Below are positions 10,853-22,566 of a stretch of DNA of 64,000 bases, one piece after another. Source of the DNA: Ditylenchus dipsaci (taxonomy: Eukaryota; Nematoda; Chromadorea; Rhabditida; Anguinidae); contig SADC01000998.1 in assembly GCA_004194705.1 (NCBI GenBank), positions 186,001 to 250,000 of the forward strand. Reading direction: 5' to 3'. Position 1 is the stretch's first letter; each line of letters opens with the position of its first letter. Both the position numbers and the translations under genes were made by a program. The notes under the pieces were generated by a model. The model ran no database searches. It was not told the DNA's origin and worked only from the letters and a program-made list of their open reading frames with translations.

Positions 10853-10869
10853 NNNNNNNNNNNNNNNNN
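10853..10869. other. Assembly gap (17 N)
   Basis: Seventeen consecutive N bases; the true length is unknown. Confidence 1.
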
Positions 10870-10980
10870 TTTCAATGTTCAATGTTTATAATCAATAGAA
10901 TTAGATTAAATACTAGATCTTAACAATAGGTCTAGTAATATATCTAGCTACCTGAGGTATCACCAATACACCTTCTCTGA

Positions 10981-11152
10981 TACAGTCGAAGCTCTCTATA
11001 ACGACTCTCGAGGGACCGGCTGAACCGAGTCGTTATAGAGAGCGTCGTTATAAAGAGCGTCGTTTTTGACTTGAATGACTTAGCTCAGGACCAAATAGTT
11101 CTTTTTTTCCGGATCGTTATAAAGAGCGTCGTTATAGAGAGCTTCGACTGTA
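10981..11152. mobile_element. Tc1/mariner-pogo type MITE
   Basis: Begins TACAGTCGAAGCTCTCTATA and ends with the matching inverted sequence GAGAGCTTCGACTGTA. TA dinucleotides flank it as in TA-targeting elements. The body repeats CGTTATAGAGAGC-type words. Length about 170 bp; non-coding. Confidence 0.85.
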
Positions 11153-12423
11153 TATCATTGAAGGTATATGGAGGGTGTACATAATTATGGATATATTTCG
11201 TAGCTATTTTTGCACTGTGTTAATTCCCTTGAGCTCTACAAATTCCGCTTATTTGATCTGGCGTTTGCAAATCGAGATTTGACATACTGACCCAAAAAAT
11301 TTTCAATTTTTGAACTCATTTAAAAGATACTTTGGGGCTCTATAACAAGAAACAGGCATTAACTGTGTACTAAAAGTTGGTAACCGACTTTTGAACTCAT
11401 TATAAAAATTAAAAAGTTGCTACAAGAAAATTTCAAAACGTAGATTTGTAGCTCTGCTCATTTTTTTACAAAGAGTTTATAAATCTTTTTTGGAGTATTT
11501 TAAAATAGTCATCATTTGGTGTAAACACTTATGAAATTTTTTTGAAAATTTACAACGCATTCTCATCACCTTAGCTGGTCGAAAGTTTAATTCGGGGCTA
11601 GGCGCCCAACAACGTCCAATCACTGTGTTGTAGCGCAGTTCAATAGAAACAGGATCCTTTCACAAAAATAATAATCAGCCACATTTATTCAACAAAATCG
11701 AACGGCAGAATAAACGAAATGAGCAAACGGCACCAGCTTTACTATTGCATCTTCTATCACTGATAGTAAAGTTCTAAATCGAAACGCCGTCGTGAACCTC
11801 GTAGTCTGCATCAAAATATTTTGTAAACTGACTGATCGATTGAAATAAAATTTACCAACCTTAAGCAGAAAAAAAATGTTTTGCAGCAGAGAAAAGCTTT
11901 GTCTGTTATAAACACTACATAAATTAACAGAGTACTATGATAGGTTCAATTGAAACTTCTCATTACATTGACTTATTCTGCTCTGAAAAATATGGGTTGC
12001 ACAAATTATACAGATATATAATCTACATTAAAGTTGATTTGTAGGTTTCAAATATAAGGTTGATTAGACAGCTTGGGTCGCAAATCAACAGCTGTAACTT
12101 TTCACTCAAATGTATATTTTCTGTCTTTGAACAAAGAATTTTGAAACTTCAAAAAATTGATTATGACATTGATTATAAACTATCTTTGTTCTATCTTTGT
12201 TCTGAGTTAGCTGACTTATACGGCTACTTTTAGACATCAACTGCTGGTTCACTACACATACTTTCTGTAATGTTTTTTTTGAATACTACCTCAATTTAAC
12301 TTTTAATAAAAAAGATGTTGATGTACAAAAACGTCATATTGTAATCATTAAGTTAGGGTTTTTTAAACTAAAACAGACAACTTTAACCCTGTGGATCTGG
12401 CAACTTTAAACTAGTAGCTATAC
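11153..12423. other. AT-rich non-coding stretch
   Basis: No supported coding frame. A fragment CACTGTGTTGTAGCGCAGTT near 11620 resembles the edge of the palindrome at 13832-14119. Confidence 0.4.
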
Positions 12424-12945
12424 TAAATATATTTCTGTTATTTTTTTCACTTACTAAATTGACTATTCTGAGTCGAATGGTATAATCAGAATTGATTTAT
12501 CCAGGTTGTGGACCATCGGACAAAAGTGTATTAAAGCCATTTTCTAGCTAAGATGGTCTGAAAATTCGAAAAAAAAACACCATTGTTCGATGGTATATTT
12601 GTTCGATAAATCAATTCTGAATATACCATCTAACTCGAAATAGCCGATTTAGTATTCAAAAAAAACAGAAATGTATTTAGTTAAGTGAAAAAAATAGTTA
12701 TGGCCACATCAAAAGTTGAAAATAGGTTGAAAGCATGAAAAGTGTCTTCACAATACCAAACATTTACATTTACATTTACACTCATACTTACAATTGTGAT
12801 GGAGCCATGACTCACAGTTTTGGCAATTTCGAAGTGGCCATAACTATTTTTCACTTTACTAAATATATTTCTGTTATTATTTTTCACTACCTAAATTGAC
12901 TATTCTGAGTCGAATGGTGTAATCAGAATTGATTTTTTAGCAGAA
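12424..12945. repeat. Three-part inverted/direct repeat cluster
   Basis: A block containing CTAAATATATTTCTGTTAT, then CTATTCTGAGTCGAATGGT, then AATCAGAATTGATTT occurs at about 12424-12506. It recurs inverted at about 12597-12690 and direct again at 12857-12940. Between the last two lies a second inverted pair built on ATAGTTATGGCCAC / GTGGCCATAACTAT. These are probably stacked hairpin MITEs. Confidence 0.65.
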
Positions 12946-13831
12946 TTGACAAAAAGTCTATCTTAGTGCAATGGGTGCGTTGACAGGGGCCAACATTGTG
13001 AGAACATACCAAACGTAAACCTTACCAAAATTACTGTAATAGTGGTATTTGTATAGCGCTCGTTGTTATTTGTAAAGAGTGTTTTTTGCGATATATTTGC
13101 TAGCATTTTAAGGGCCTGTTCAGATAAGCTTTATGTACTGGTAAAATGCAGATAAGGTGATATATGTTGACCTAGCCTAATTAGATCAAATATCAGACCT
13201 TAACAAATAAGGTCTAGAATTATACCTTATTTATAAGGTATAATCATTATACCTTCTTTGATATATCAGTACGTGTGAAAGCTGCGTTGATGATACCGTT
13301 AGATAAGCCAAGAGTGTGAGGAACATTTGAAACTGAACTTGTTAACTGAACTTGTTGAACTGAACTTGTTTGAAACTGAACTTTTTGAAAATACGGTTAC
13401 GTTTCATGGGAGGCTTTGATTTCTTTAGGTCAAAAGTTTTTTCTTTTGCTAAAACGATCGGCAAAATCGTGATCCTGACGACATTTGCAGCCAGACATCA
13501 TTGCGTTAAGGTATTATATCGTACCTTAAACATTTGGTATCAACTAATACCTAATCTATGTTTTGTACGTTAAGGTGTGAAAAAATACCTAACAGTCACC
13601 AATACAGTTAAAGTGCACCGTGGCACCTTGCTGTTAAACCCTGACTCTCTTCTTTGAAATGGCATATTGCTTTTAGCTTGATTATTTTAGATAAGTCACC
13701 ATTTGGCTCCAAACACTTGTCCAGTCATTTTGTGAAGTTGACCAGCGTTTTATCACTTTCACTGTTCAAATGTTTATGTTGATTTATTGATTTATCCAGG
13801 TTGTGGACCATCGGACAAAGTGTATTAAAGC
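12946..13831. other. Non-coding stretch with MITE fragments
   Basis: Near 13100-13150 there is a stretch (TTCAGATAAGCTTTATGTAC) related to the MITE ends at 20896-21109. At 13782-13830, TTGTGGACCATCGGACAAA with its flanks repeats about 48 bp seen at 12497-12545. No gene is supported. Confidence 0.4.
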
Positions 13832-14119
13832 CAATATGTTATCACCATGTTGTAGCGCAGCTCAAGAGCTACAAAATGCACTTTACAGAATGATTTTTTG
13901 AAATCTGAGTGTTGATATATGGCTTTTTTGGAAAAAATAAGATTTTCTGAAAAAATGGCCAAAATTTGAAAAAATTGGAAAAACTTGAATTTTGGCCATT
14001 CTTTCAGAAAATCTATTTTTCCAAAAAAGCCATATATCAACACTCAGATTTCAAAAATCATTCTGTAAAGTGCATTTTGTAGCTCTTGAGCTGCGCTACA
14101 ACATGGTGATAACATATTG
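13832..14119. repeat. Near-perfect 288 bp palindrome (hairpin MITE)
   Basis: The two halves meet near 13975. CAATATGTTATCACCATG at the left end pairs with CATGGTGATAACATATTG at the right end, and nearly every base between also pairs. RNA from this locus would form a single long hairpin. Confidence 0.9.
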
Positions 14120-14410
14120 TTTATGACGATTGAAATTCAATAAAACATTTGACCAGTGAAAGTGAAAATACCTGAGTTTCTTGATGTCTCCTATTTTGAA
14201 AACAAGAAGTTTTGCGTTATTGTTAGTGCAGGATAGGTACAAAGTCAGAAAAGGTCATCGCAATTATATCGTCTGTCATTTCTATGGCTACACCGGATTT
14301 GCCTGGGCTTTCCGAGTCAGGAAAGGATCATGTTCTGCTCGGGTAAAAGGGTATGAAAATATTTTTATCGCAGGGCTGCACCGGATATTCGATTCGAAAA
14401 ATTTTGCGGT

Positions 14411-14694
14411 ATACAGTCGACTCTCGATTAGCCGACACCCCCAAAAGTTCGTTCCCACATAGAGTCTGACACTTTTTTAAAAATAGGGGTGTCGGCATAT
14501 CGAGAGGCGCGGGTCTCAATGGTCAGAACTTTAGTTTTTGTGAAACGATTGGTAAAATCGTAATCCTGACGATATTTGGGAGTAGACTGACGAATAAGTT
14601 GGCAAAATATTTTAAAAATTGAGTTAAAAAAGTGTTAGACTCTATGTGAGAACGAACTTTTGGGGGTGTCGGCTTATCGAGAGTCGACTGTACA
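14411..14694. mobile_element. TA-targeted MITE
   Basis: Ends TACAGTCGACTCTCGATTAG and its inverted partner ATCGAGAGTCGACTGTA, followed inward by GACACCCCCAAAAGTTCGTT and its partner. TA flanks both ends. No coding sequence. Confidence 0.85.
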
Positions 14695-14905
14695 GTCAAA
14701 GTTCGATAAACGAAGAAACCAGATGTACAGACACCATGATCTTTAGAATCAAAAAGCGACTTTAGAGTCAAAAAATAGTTTGTAAATTTTTCGTCTTTAG
14801 TGATGGCAAGCAAAAGAAAATTTTTAAAATTCAAAAACTGATATTTGAACGGATTTTTTGTGTATCTAGTGCAGCTTTGCTTTATTGTTCAACAGTCAAA
14901 GCTCG

Positions 14906-15300
14906 ATTTAAAGGACATGTCTCTTCCTTATCCTGGCAATTTCAAAGATTTGAATGCGCGCGGGACCACATGGATTTTGTCGATAATGTTTTGGAATTAT
15001 TTTTCGCGTGCATTTTAAATTTTATACGTTACGTTGTATTCGATACAAGCCACATTTTGACACTGACAGTTGTGGAGCAGTGAAAGTCGGGTAACTTGTC
15101 CGATCTGGAAGTCTCGAGCAACGTTGGGCTCGACCAGTAACTTGTTCTAAATTTTGAACAAATTTACAAATTTATTTTCCAAACAACAAATGCCAACAAT
15201 AAAAAACATTTCGAAAACATTACTGACGGAATGTGAGTGTTCCCGCGCGCATTCAAATCTTCAACGTTGCCATGATAAGGAAGAGACAGGGTCTTTTAAG
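14906..15300. mobile_element. TIR element carrying a 5S rRNA-like core, copy 1
   Basis: The inverted ends contain GTCTCTTCCTTATC / GATAAGGAAGAGAC, GAATGCGCGCGGGACC / TTCCCGCGCGCATTC and AATGTTTTGGAA / TTCGAAAACATT. The centre (15089-15138) reads GTCCGATCTGG, then AGCAACGTTGGGCTCGAC, closely matching nt 37-85 of the 5S genes at 56-63 kb. The captured piece spans the box A and intermediate-element region of the 5S promoter. Confidence 0.75.
15089..15138 (+). repeat. 5S rRNA-derived fragment
   Basis: About 49 nt aligned to 5S nt 37-85 of the local genes, with a handful of substitutions concentrated in the first third. It is not a complete 5S gene: both ends are missing. Confidence 0.8.
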
Positions 15301-15420
15301 GACACACTTCATGGGTTAGAGTTTTCCATTACGTGTTTGAACATGCGAGGTGTTCCCTGAAATCGAGGTTTGTCTTTGTGTCTAAAACAGTAATGGATAC
15401 TTTTCAAAGACGGAGACATT

Positions 15421-15782
15421 ATGGCTGGTTGTGTTCTAGTCAATCGAATAGTAAAAAATGAAAGAATGTTAGAAATCGAAGTTTTCGGCAGCTATAGAGC
15501 GGTAAGACTTTGATTATTTTAACTTGAGCATTACCAAGGTTTTAGGAACGAGGTCTAACTGACGTCAAGAGCGCAGGTTTCGAAGGCTTGTTACTAGAAA
15601 GAGTGCTTTTGTGGGCCAAAAAAAAGGCGCAGGTGAAAACCGTGTTTCTCTGGTCCGACAACAACGCAGTTGACTCTTATCGCTCATATAGATTTTTTCA
15701 AGACGACAGCGAGAAGTATGGTGTTGCAAGCCGTCAAGAAGCATTGTTCATGTTGATCACTTCGGTAACTTTAATTTTATAG
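15421..15782 (+). CDS. GNAT-like acetyltransferase fragment
   Basis: Two exons, 15421-15501 and 15546-15782, joined in phase 0 across a 44 bp intron (GTAAGA...TTTTAG). The product (about 106 residues from the first in-frame ATG) starts MAGCVLVNRIVKNERMLEIE and continues FGSYRA, ERGLTDVKSAGFEGLLLERV, then LLWAKKKAQVKTVFLWSDNN and YRSYRFFQD. This order (beta strands, RG...G..LL helix, WA, xVxLxxxxNN, YrxxxF) is that of GCN5-related N-acetyltransferases, which move acetyl from acetyl-CoA to an amine. The classical R-x-x-G-x-G/A loop is imperfect and the N-terminal part is absent or in unseen exons. The frame stays open upstream of the ATG to about 15394. It lies immediately left of the giant inverted repeat. 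Confidence 0.5.
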
Positions 15783-15843
15783 TACCCAAACATGCGCCTT
15801 TAGAGGTACCTTGCTTTTTATGGCCTGAATTTTATGAAATTGT

Positions 15844-16210
15844 TAAAATACCATGCAACTTGATAAGCAAAGCAGTTTGCAAAATTGAATTCGCACAAGA
15901 CTACCCTGATTTTGTCAATAATGTTTTAGAATTAATTTTTTTAATGCATTTAGAATTTGAATTTTTTTATTTGTCAATATGAAACACAATCTTGCTATAG
16001 CATCATGTAGCGCAACGGCGGATTACTAACCTGTCCGATCTGGCATTGTCAACCAACGTTGGGCTCGACTAGTGGATGGTTCAATATTTTGAAAAAATTT
16101 CAAATGCGAGCAGAAAATAATTCGAAAATATTATTCACAAAATTAGGCTGCTCCCGCGCGAATTTAAATTTTGCAAATTGCCAGGCTTATCAAGTTTCAT
16201 GGTTCTTTAA
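15844..16210. mobile_element. TIR element carrying a 5S rRNA-like core, copy 2
   Basis: Inverted ends include ACTTGATAAGC / GCTTATCAAGT and TTTTGTCAATAATGTTT and its decayed partner. The centre (16031-16074) matches the local 5S gene over about 41 nt (nt 37-77) with two mismatches. The left boundary of the giant inverted repeat falls inside this element, and the mirrored core lies at about 29820-29866. Confidence 0.75.
16031..16074 (+). repeat. 5S rRNA-derived fragment, second element
   Basis: Reads GTCCGATCTGGCATTGTCAA, then CCAACGTTGGGCTCGACTAG; it diverges from 5S directly after the ACTAGT. Confidence 0.85.
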
Positions 16211-17287
16211 GTCAACGCTTAGGGTAGGCTAGGTTGCGTTCCGTTCCATACGTTAGGCCAATAATTGTGATAATTGTGAGGTGATTTACGGGGACAAACT
16301 GGACCGATAAGTAAAAAAATAAAAAATGTATCCAATGTTAAAATGTTGAAAAATAATTTTTTTAGAGATATAGCTGGAACTGGAGCTGAATGTGATAGTT
16401 GCAACAAATTGTTTTTAACAGAGCCTCTCAAAAAACCCACGAAAAATGTTTATGAAAGAGTAGGGATATTATTATGTTTTCTGTAGCAGCTATTTTTTCA
16501 GAAATCGTTACAAAAATTTTATTGATAAAAAATTTTGAACTGCTTTTTATTATAATTGTTAATACCGGCTGAGTCTGTCCGAACATGCCTAGGTCCCTTT
16601 TCAGTCCTCGTGTAACCGGAAAACATACAAGAGCCCATTAAATGAATATTTGTCAGGTGACCAGGCTGTAAAAATCCAAATTTCGGCACCTGCACCACAC
16701 TTTAGCCAAGAAAACCCTAGCAGCGGGCACCGCAACGAGCATACCTGCACAATCGCAAGCGTTGGGCGCCAGCGCCTGTAAAAATTTGACGACTTTCCCT
16801 TTTTTACCGGCCGCGGCGCATATTTTATACCAGCACCCGGCTCCGGGTACCCGGCGCTGGATTTTAAAAATATATTTGACATTTTAATCGCAAAAACCTT
16901 AACAATATGTCGTTTGAGATCTACGCTTTCCGTTCAGCGTTAGTACGCTCATTATATCCAACAAAATTGGAATTAATTATTGCCGTGAAGATAAATGATA
17001 GCTCCGAAAAAATGTTTTATAGATTGACTCTGAGCCTATTGCACCGAGTACTACGCGTGACTATGCGGGTGAAGAAGTGAAGAGGATGTCAGAGGTCAAA
17101 ATATTTTGCAAATCCCACACTTATTTAGGAAAAATATCACAGTATGCAGCAGTACAGAAATGTTTTTGTTAACACGAGAAAGACTGTATGTATCACAGTA
17201 TGCATCTTGTGTACAATTTCACGCTGAACACGATGGCTGAAAAAAATCTCAAACAGGAAGGATTCGAACGGGTCAACAAGGTTAAAA
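16211..17287. other. Outer, more diverged part of the left arm
   Basis: No gene is supported. GC-rich palindromic words occur near 16760-16860 (GGCGCCAGCGCC, CCCGGCTCCGGG). Open frames here are mirrored at 28650-29670 but differ in sequence and length, the opposite of what a conserved coding sequence would show. Confidence 0.5.
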
Positions 17288-18227
17288 ATGGTGTATAGTA
17301 GACTCTTTATGTTGCATCACTTTATGTTGCGTCCGACTAAATCAAGTTTGGTTGGCCGTTACAAAAATTCCCTATTCCGCGACCCACAATGGACGCGGTC
17401 GCGGCAGCGTAACGCGCGCGGAAACGCATCAGAAAAACGCGTGCATCGTGGGTGCTCTTCCGTGCGGTAACAAAAGCGCGGCAAACACGCGCGTTTTTTT
17501 CAAATTTCGTTGTATTAACGGCGGGAAAATTATATTTTAAAGTCAGAAAATGACTTTGATTGCTCAGAATCCCACCCCAGCTTGGCCAAAAGCCTCTGAA
17601 AGTTGGTTTCTGGGAAAAAAAAATTTGTCGAAAAAATTGCCTTGGTTCCCCTTCAGTGCAAATTGTGAAAAATTATAATTTTTCATAGGTAGCGACAGCC
17701 AGTTGTTGATACTCAGGCAAAGGTACTCAGGTAGAACTTTTTATTGCTGGTTAGCGAATATTGATAATAACTAAATGGCCAGAAGAGAGGTGTTTTTCAA
17801 TTTTTCAGGTCATCCAGGTGGATATCCACTTGGACCAGGGGTACCTACCCTGATTTTGGGATTCGGGTGGCGAGACTCGAAGTTTCGGTCTTATCAAAAC
17901 CCAATTTACCACACGATTTTGCGTATGATGGAATGCTTTGATTCAGACTTTTGAAATTTTTTAATTTTTCATGTCATTTACGTGGATGGTACCTACTCCA
18001 GGTTTTGGGGTTCGAATGGGGGAAATCGCAGTTTTGGTCTCATCAAACATGATTTACCGCACGATTTTGCATATGATAGCATGGTTTGTTTTTGAATTTT
18101 CAAAAATTTTGGTTTCTAGGTCACCCAGGTGGATATATAACTCTTTATTGCTGGTTCCCGAATATTGATAATAACACAATGGCCAGAGGAAAGGTATAAT
18201 TTGTTGCCACCTGGCCAAGGTTGTACC

Positions 18228-19381
18228 TAGAGCTGCTGAAATGACCGGTCATTTTCTAAAGCGGTCATATGACCGGTCATTTTCTAAAATGACGTCATTT
18301 TCTGTCATTTTCCTAATTTCACATGCCTCTTGCAAATAGTGCTAATTGTGGTACAAAAACGCTTTATTGATCGAAACAAGTACATTCGTACACATACATC
18401 TATCCACTCTCAACTGAAATCATCCATAAACAATTCATGGATTTCGCTCGAGAGATTTTCTTCTTCATTTTCATTTGCTTCCTCCAAAATCTCTGAATTC
18501 ACTGCTTCCTTGAAGAGATCCCTGTACTCCAGCAGTAGATTGTGCCTTATTAAGACGACTTGGCTGGTGGTGTCGACCTTCTTTCTGGAGAAACCACACG
18601 TAATCATCAACAATATCAAGGCAAAAGTTATAAAATAAAAAACCTGTTCCGGAGCTTCGTATGGATTCCACCTCTCAGAGACCAGTTTCTCTCAGTAGGG
18701 GCAGCAGAAATGTGAAAGCCTGGAAACGAAAGGATGACAATCATGTAATAAGTGTTAAAGACCAACCCTAGTAAGGAGAATGTCTGCTTCTTTCTGATTT
18801 TCTTAGCTCACGGTGTCAAAGAAACCTTTGATCCCAGGCCTGCTTGTCTGCGAGCTGCTGTCCTCTGACTCCTTGACGATATTCTTCGGAGGCTCTCCAC
18901 TTGATTTTTTTACAAGCGATCGATCTCTTTCTTAGCCTCAGCCCAACTTTTTGCAGTCATGAAACCATCAAAATGAAATTCCAACTAATAAACTTCAGCA
19001 GATACAAACCTTTAAGCGCTTCTCGATACGACCTGCGTGGGCTGCGTAGCGGTCTTGACAGAATTTGCAGTATGCAACGAATGCTTCCTTTTCTTTGCTG
19101 CTAATCTCTTTCTTCCGCTCGTAATAATTTCAGCACCAGGCAAGTGTCTTTTTCATCGATATGGCAACCTGAAATCGAGGCAATGAGGGAAATACAGTGA
19201 TGAAGCAATAACATTCAGCAAACGACACATGGGAACTATCCTAACGTCGACCGGTTCAAAAGAAACGAGAACTAGAAAATGACCAAAATCTATACGACCA
19301 GTCATTTTCTATTAAATGACCGGTCATATGACGTCATATGACAGGTCATATGACCGGTCATTTGACCGTTCAGCAACTCTA
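18228..19381 (-). mobile_element. hAT element with GACCGGTCATATGACCGGTC words, left arm
   Basis: Ends TAGAGCTGCTGAA and TTCAGCAACTCTA are flanked by a perfect 8 bp duplication GTTGTACC (18220-18227, 19382-19389). Subterminal DNA is tandem TGACCGGTCA palindromes. Coding remnants on - match those described for the right-arm copy (26498-27651). Confidence 0.9.
18410..19118 (-). pseudogene. hAT transposase remnant, left arm
   Basis: Mirror of 26761-27469: a BED-like finger exon, then the ERNWS-type dimerisation exons, with the catalytic core missing. See the right-arm entry for exon phases. Confidence 0.65.
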
Positions 19382-20895
19382 GTTGTACCTATACGAGGTT
19401 TTGGGATTTTGGTGAATAAGTCGATTTGAAATTCGAAATTTTTCGCAAAAAATTCACCATAAAACTTGTTTTAGACTGATTATTGCATAAAAACTACTAA
19501 AAAATAAATTTTGGCGCCAAAAAAGTTTTAAAATTTTTTGATCCAGGTGGTGATTATATGCCGCGATCTCTGCCGCGCGTTAAAATACCCAATTTTTATG
19601 TCTCGATACCCAAGAATTTTTTTTACTAAAATACTTATAACAAGCAGGCCTTCAGGAAAAATGATTTATTTTACCAGAACCATAACATTTTTCCGTCAAA
19701 CTTGAAAAAAGCACGTCCAATTTACCGAGCGGCAAAAATAAAATAACGCGATCCCTTGCGGCAGCGATAAACGCGAGAAAAAAAACGCGAGCTGTCACCC
19801 ACAATGAACGCGTTTTTTCAACGCGGTAAACGCGGGCGTTTGACGCTACCATGTGCCGCCTTCTATTGCACCCACACTGACGCGTTGCCGCTACCGCTGC
19901 CGCAACCGCGTTAATTGTGGGTCGCGCATGTGGGAAACTCTCTATGTTGCGTCGGATTTTTTGCATATTACTTTTCCTAAATTGCAAAACTGCTAAACGC
20001 GATCTTTCATTTCCTTCATAAATATATTGAATGATTTGCTCATAAGCGTTGATATTTTCGCCGGAGCCAACAGCCAATCCAGCAGAAAAAAAATTATTTT
20101 CGACATCAGAAAACCCAAAAACTTGTGCAGAAGAGCCAGCCCAAATCAATTCATACCTAGAATCGATCTTAAAAATGAGAACCCAAAAAACTTCTGATAT
20201 GATGAAAAATTACTTGGAAGAAAGTCTGATTTTCAAGCCTCTTCATAAGACGTGGAGTAGACCCGACAATGTGAAAGCTTAGCTTTTGCGAAAGCAATTC
20301 TAGCACATTAAATCCGACGACCTATACTTCACCCAGATCCACTGGAACACGATTCATTGTCAGAGCGTATTCTTTGAGATCTTCAGCTGAATCTTTTTCA
20401 TATCTGGATAGTGTTTTCAACGCTCTCACCACAACCACATTTAACAAAGTTCAAATTTTTTTAACGTGAATATGTTAAGCGGCATGAAATATAATCAAAA
20501 AACTCTTTTCAGCCTGTTTTATATTAAAACAAAAAAGTTATGACTAGGGGCTAGGTAAACTTCAGGGTGTTTCCAGAAATTCGGCCATTTTGAAGTGGCC
20601 GTAACTTTTTTCTCATCCGTTTTTCGAAATTCTCAAGCCTAGCATGTCGCCCCGCAATTCTAGTTTTTTTTTGATTGCTCGGTTTGTGTTGCAAAAGTAG
20701 GAAAGCAATGTAGCCTAGTGAAAAAGACGTTGATTCGTTGACTTAGTCCTTCCCGTTAATTATTTTATTTTTTATATCTGCATTCACAGTGTGGATTTCA
20801 CAGCTGTTTCCGAAAATGTTGAATCTGTGATCTTCAATTTCATGATATTTAATCTAGTCATCATGGATCACTTTATCTGGGTTTTTACCAGTAAA

Positions 20896-21109
20896 AGAAG
20901 CTTATCTGAACAGGAACTTTAAACTGTTAGAAAATTATAAGCACAAATAGTTCATAAAACTGGTGAACGAAAAATTGGCTTTAATTACATACTAACCATG
21001 ATCATTATCAAAATTGGTGTAAAAAAGCCAATTTTTCGTTCACCAGTTTTATGAACTATTTGTGCTTATAATTTCTAACATTTTAAAGTGCCTGTTCAGG
21101 TAAACTTCT
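20896..21109. mobile_element. Hairpin MITE cutting a coding exon, left arm
   Basis: The outer ends AGAAGCTTATCTGAACAGG and its partner CCTGTTCAGGTAAACTTCT enclose long arms with ATTATAAGCACAAATAGTTC and CACCAGTTTTATGAAC. It abuts the last recognisable exon of the Q-rich gene and supplies its in-frame stop. Mirrored at 24769-24982. Confidence 0.8.
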
Positions 21110-22566
21110 TTCCAAAAGGCCCATCGATACGGTTGGCTCGGTTTTGCTCGACCACCTGGTTGTTTTGCATGAAGGTTGGCTGGTGGTACTCGCCGAATCC
21201 GTCCATGAACGAGTCGGACTAAACTTAGCTAATTTATGGTCTGATTTTTTCAAAATTTTTTTACCTTGGGTGCTTGTTGCTGCTGGTTGTTGCTGCTACC
21301 TTCAATCGGCAGGTGAGGGAAAAAGTTGGGTAGTAGGGGGTGGAAGGACTGTCCCTTGGGGATTTGGTGTTGCTGGTTTAGGTGTTTGCCACCGAATGGC
21401 GAGAACTGCTCATCAGTCTGTGGCTGAAATAGAAATTGGGTTTACTTTTAATTCAGAATTAAGTTATTTTTGGAATAATATGAATGGTTAGGGTTTTCGC
21501 TTGACATTTTTCAGATTTGCGAAAATAAAGTTGAGCCTCGATATATTGCGACCCCATAAGTTGCCCCCATAAGTTCGTTCCCGCCTACAGTACGACGCTT
21601 TTTTTGCCAAACCTAATTCATCAGTCTAATCAAAAAAGTGTAGGGATTCTGATTTTAACGGTGTTTTTTGAATGGCAACATTTTCGCAGTAAATACCCGC
21701 CAGTCTCGATAAGTGCGACCCGACTTTCAAAAAGTGATTTCGGGTTTTAATGGCAAAAAAATTTTATTCAAAAAACGACAAGTAAAAATCAGAACCTCTA
21801 CAATTTTTGATCAGACTAAAAGGTTTGGCGAAAAACTTCAAAAATCGAGGGGAAAAAGTGTTGGACATTAGGCGAGAACGAACTTTGGGGTCTTTAGGAC
21901 TCTACTGTAGTGGCATGGAAGGAGTTATTAGAAATTAAAATCTGAATTAGCTAGGGTGCCGAATTATCAAGGGTCGATAATAGCCTAAAAATGCAAACAA
22001 AAGGTCTGGTGAAAGAAGCTCATTCCAAATAATTCCCATATGAAAACCTCAACCTTCTGTCCCTTCACAAATATTTTTGACCTACCTCCATCTCGATCAC
22101 AGACACTTGCATTGTTCCATCAAAGCCCTAAACAATTTTTTGTTTCAACTATCCAAAAACATAATATACTAGCAAAATTACCATGTCCTCAGCATGTTGC
22201 TTGATCTTTTGTAGAATCGTTTTGAGGAACTGAAGTCGAGCATCCCGAATCATGCCTTCTCCTTGCTGCTGCTGTTGCTCAAAAGACGAAGGCTTGGGTG
22301 GGAACGAGTCAATGGCTACCACTGGCTCAGAAGTGAAGCTGATCGATGAAGTGGTCGTGCTGCTCGACTCTGAAGCCTGTTGGATCAAGGCTTCGGCCAT
22401 CTCCTTGCTAAAATTGCAATAGGTTTTGCTGAGACATTTTAATTAGGGTTGGCTAGCTTACTTCTTGCTGAGCGAGAAGTATCTTTGCATGGAGGGGAAA
22501 TGCGTTGCACGATGGTAGTAGTCATAGGCGTTGTCTCCATACCCCAAACGGTGCTTCAGCTCCGCC
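21096..22566 (-). CDS. Unrecognised Q-rich protein, left-arm copy, truncated by MITE
   Basis: Exons on -, in order: 22566-22462, about 22407-22182, 22127-22086, 21423-21265 and 21218-21096. Introns use GT...AG and the junctions are phase-compatible. The first exon, partly in the palindrome spacer, encodes AELKHRLGYGDNAYDYYHR then FPSMQRYFSLSKK. The second encodes MAEALIQQASESSSTTTSSI, a QQQQQ run and QFLKTILQKIKQHAEDM; later exons are rich in Q, N, P and F. A Tigger-like MITE sits in the fourth intron and a hairpin MITE cuts the last exon. No family is recognised; the low-complexity tail suggests a regulatory or RNA-associated protein, but that is a guess. This copy extends further 5' than the right-arm copy, so it is the likelier source. 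Confidence 0.55.
21526..21909. mobile_element. Tigger-like MITE in an intron, left arm
   Basis: Left end GTTGAGCCTCGATATATTGC, right end (inverted) TACAGTAGAGTCCTAAAG, both followed by CCCC...AGTTCGTTC. Mirrored at 23969-24352. Confidence 0.75.

Larger units (their letters stand above)
17288..19960. repeat. Inverted GC-rich blocks enclosing the left hAT element
   Basis: CGCGACCCACAATGGACGCG near 17380 faces its relative (CGCGTTAATTGTGGGTCGCG as read on +) near 19910-19930. Each is accompanied by GTTGCGTC(C/G)GA and CGCGTTTTT words. They may be the ends of an older element into which the hAT at 18228-19381 inserted. Mirrored in the right arm at about 25915-28590. Confidence 0.5.
15892..22497 (+). 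repeat. Giant inverted repeat, left arm (~6.6 kb)
   Basis: Every base from about 15892 to 22497 pairs with 30000 down to 23381. Mirrored positions sum to 45877-45879 through most of the arm, drifting to about 45888 near the outer end. Inner parts are nearly identical; the outer ~1.3 kb has clearly more substitutions and indels. Cargo: a 5S-like TIR element remnant, GC-rich inverted blocks, a hAT element, MITEs and exons of a Q-rich protein on -. Both arms carry the same nested insertions, so these predate the duplication. Confidence 0.95.
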
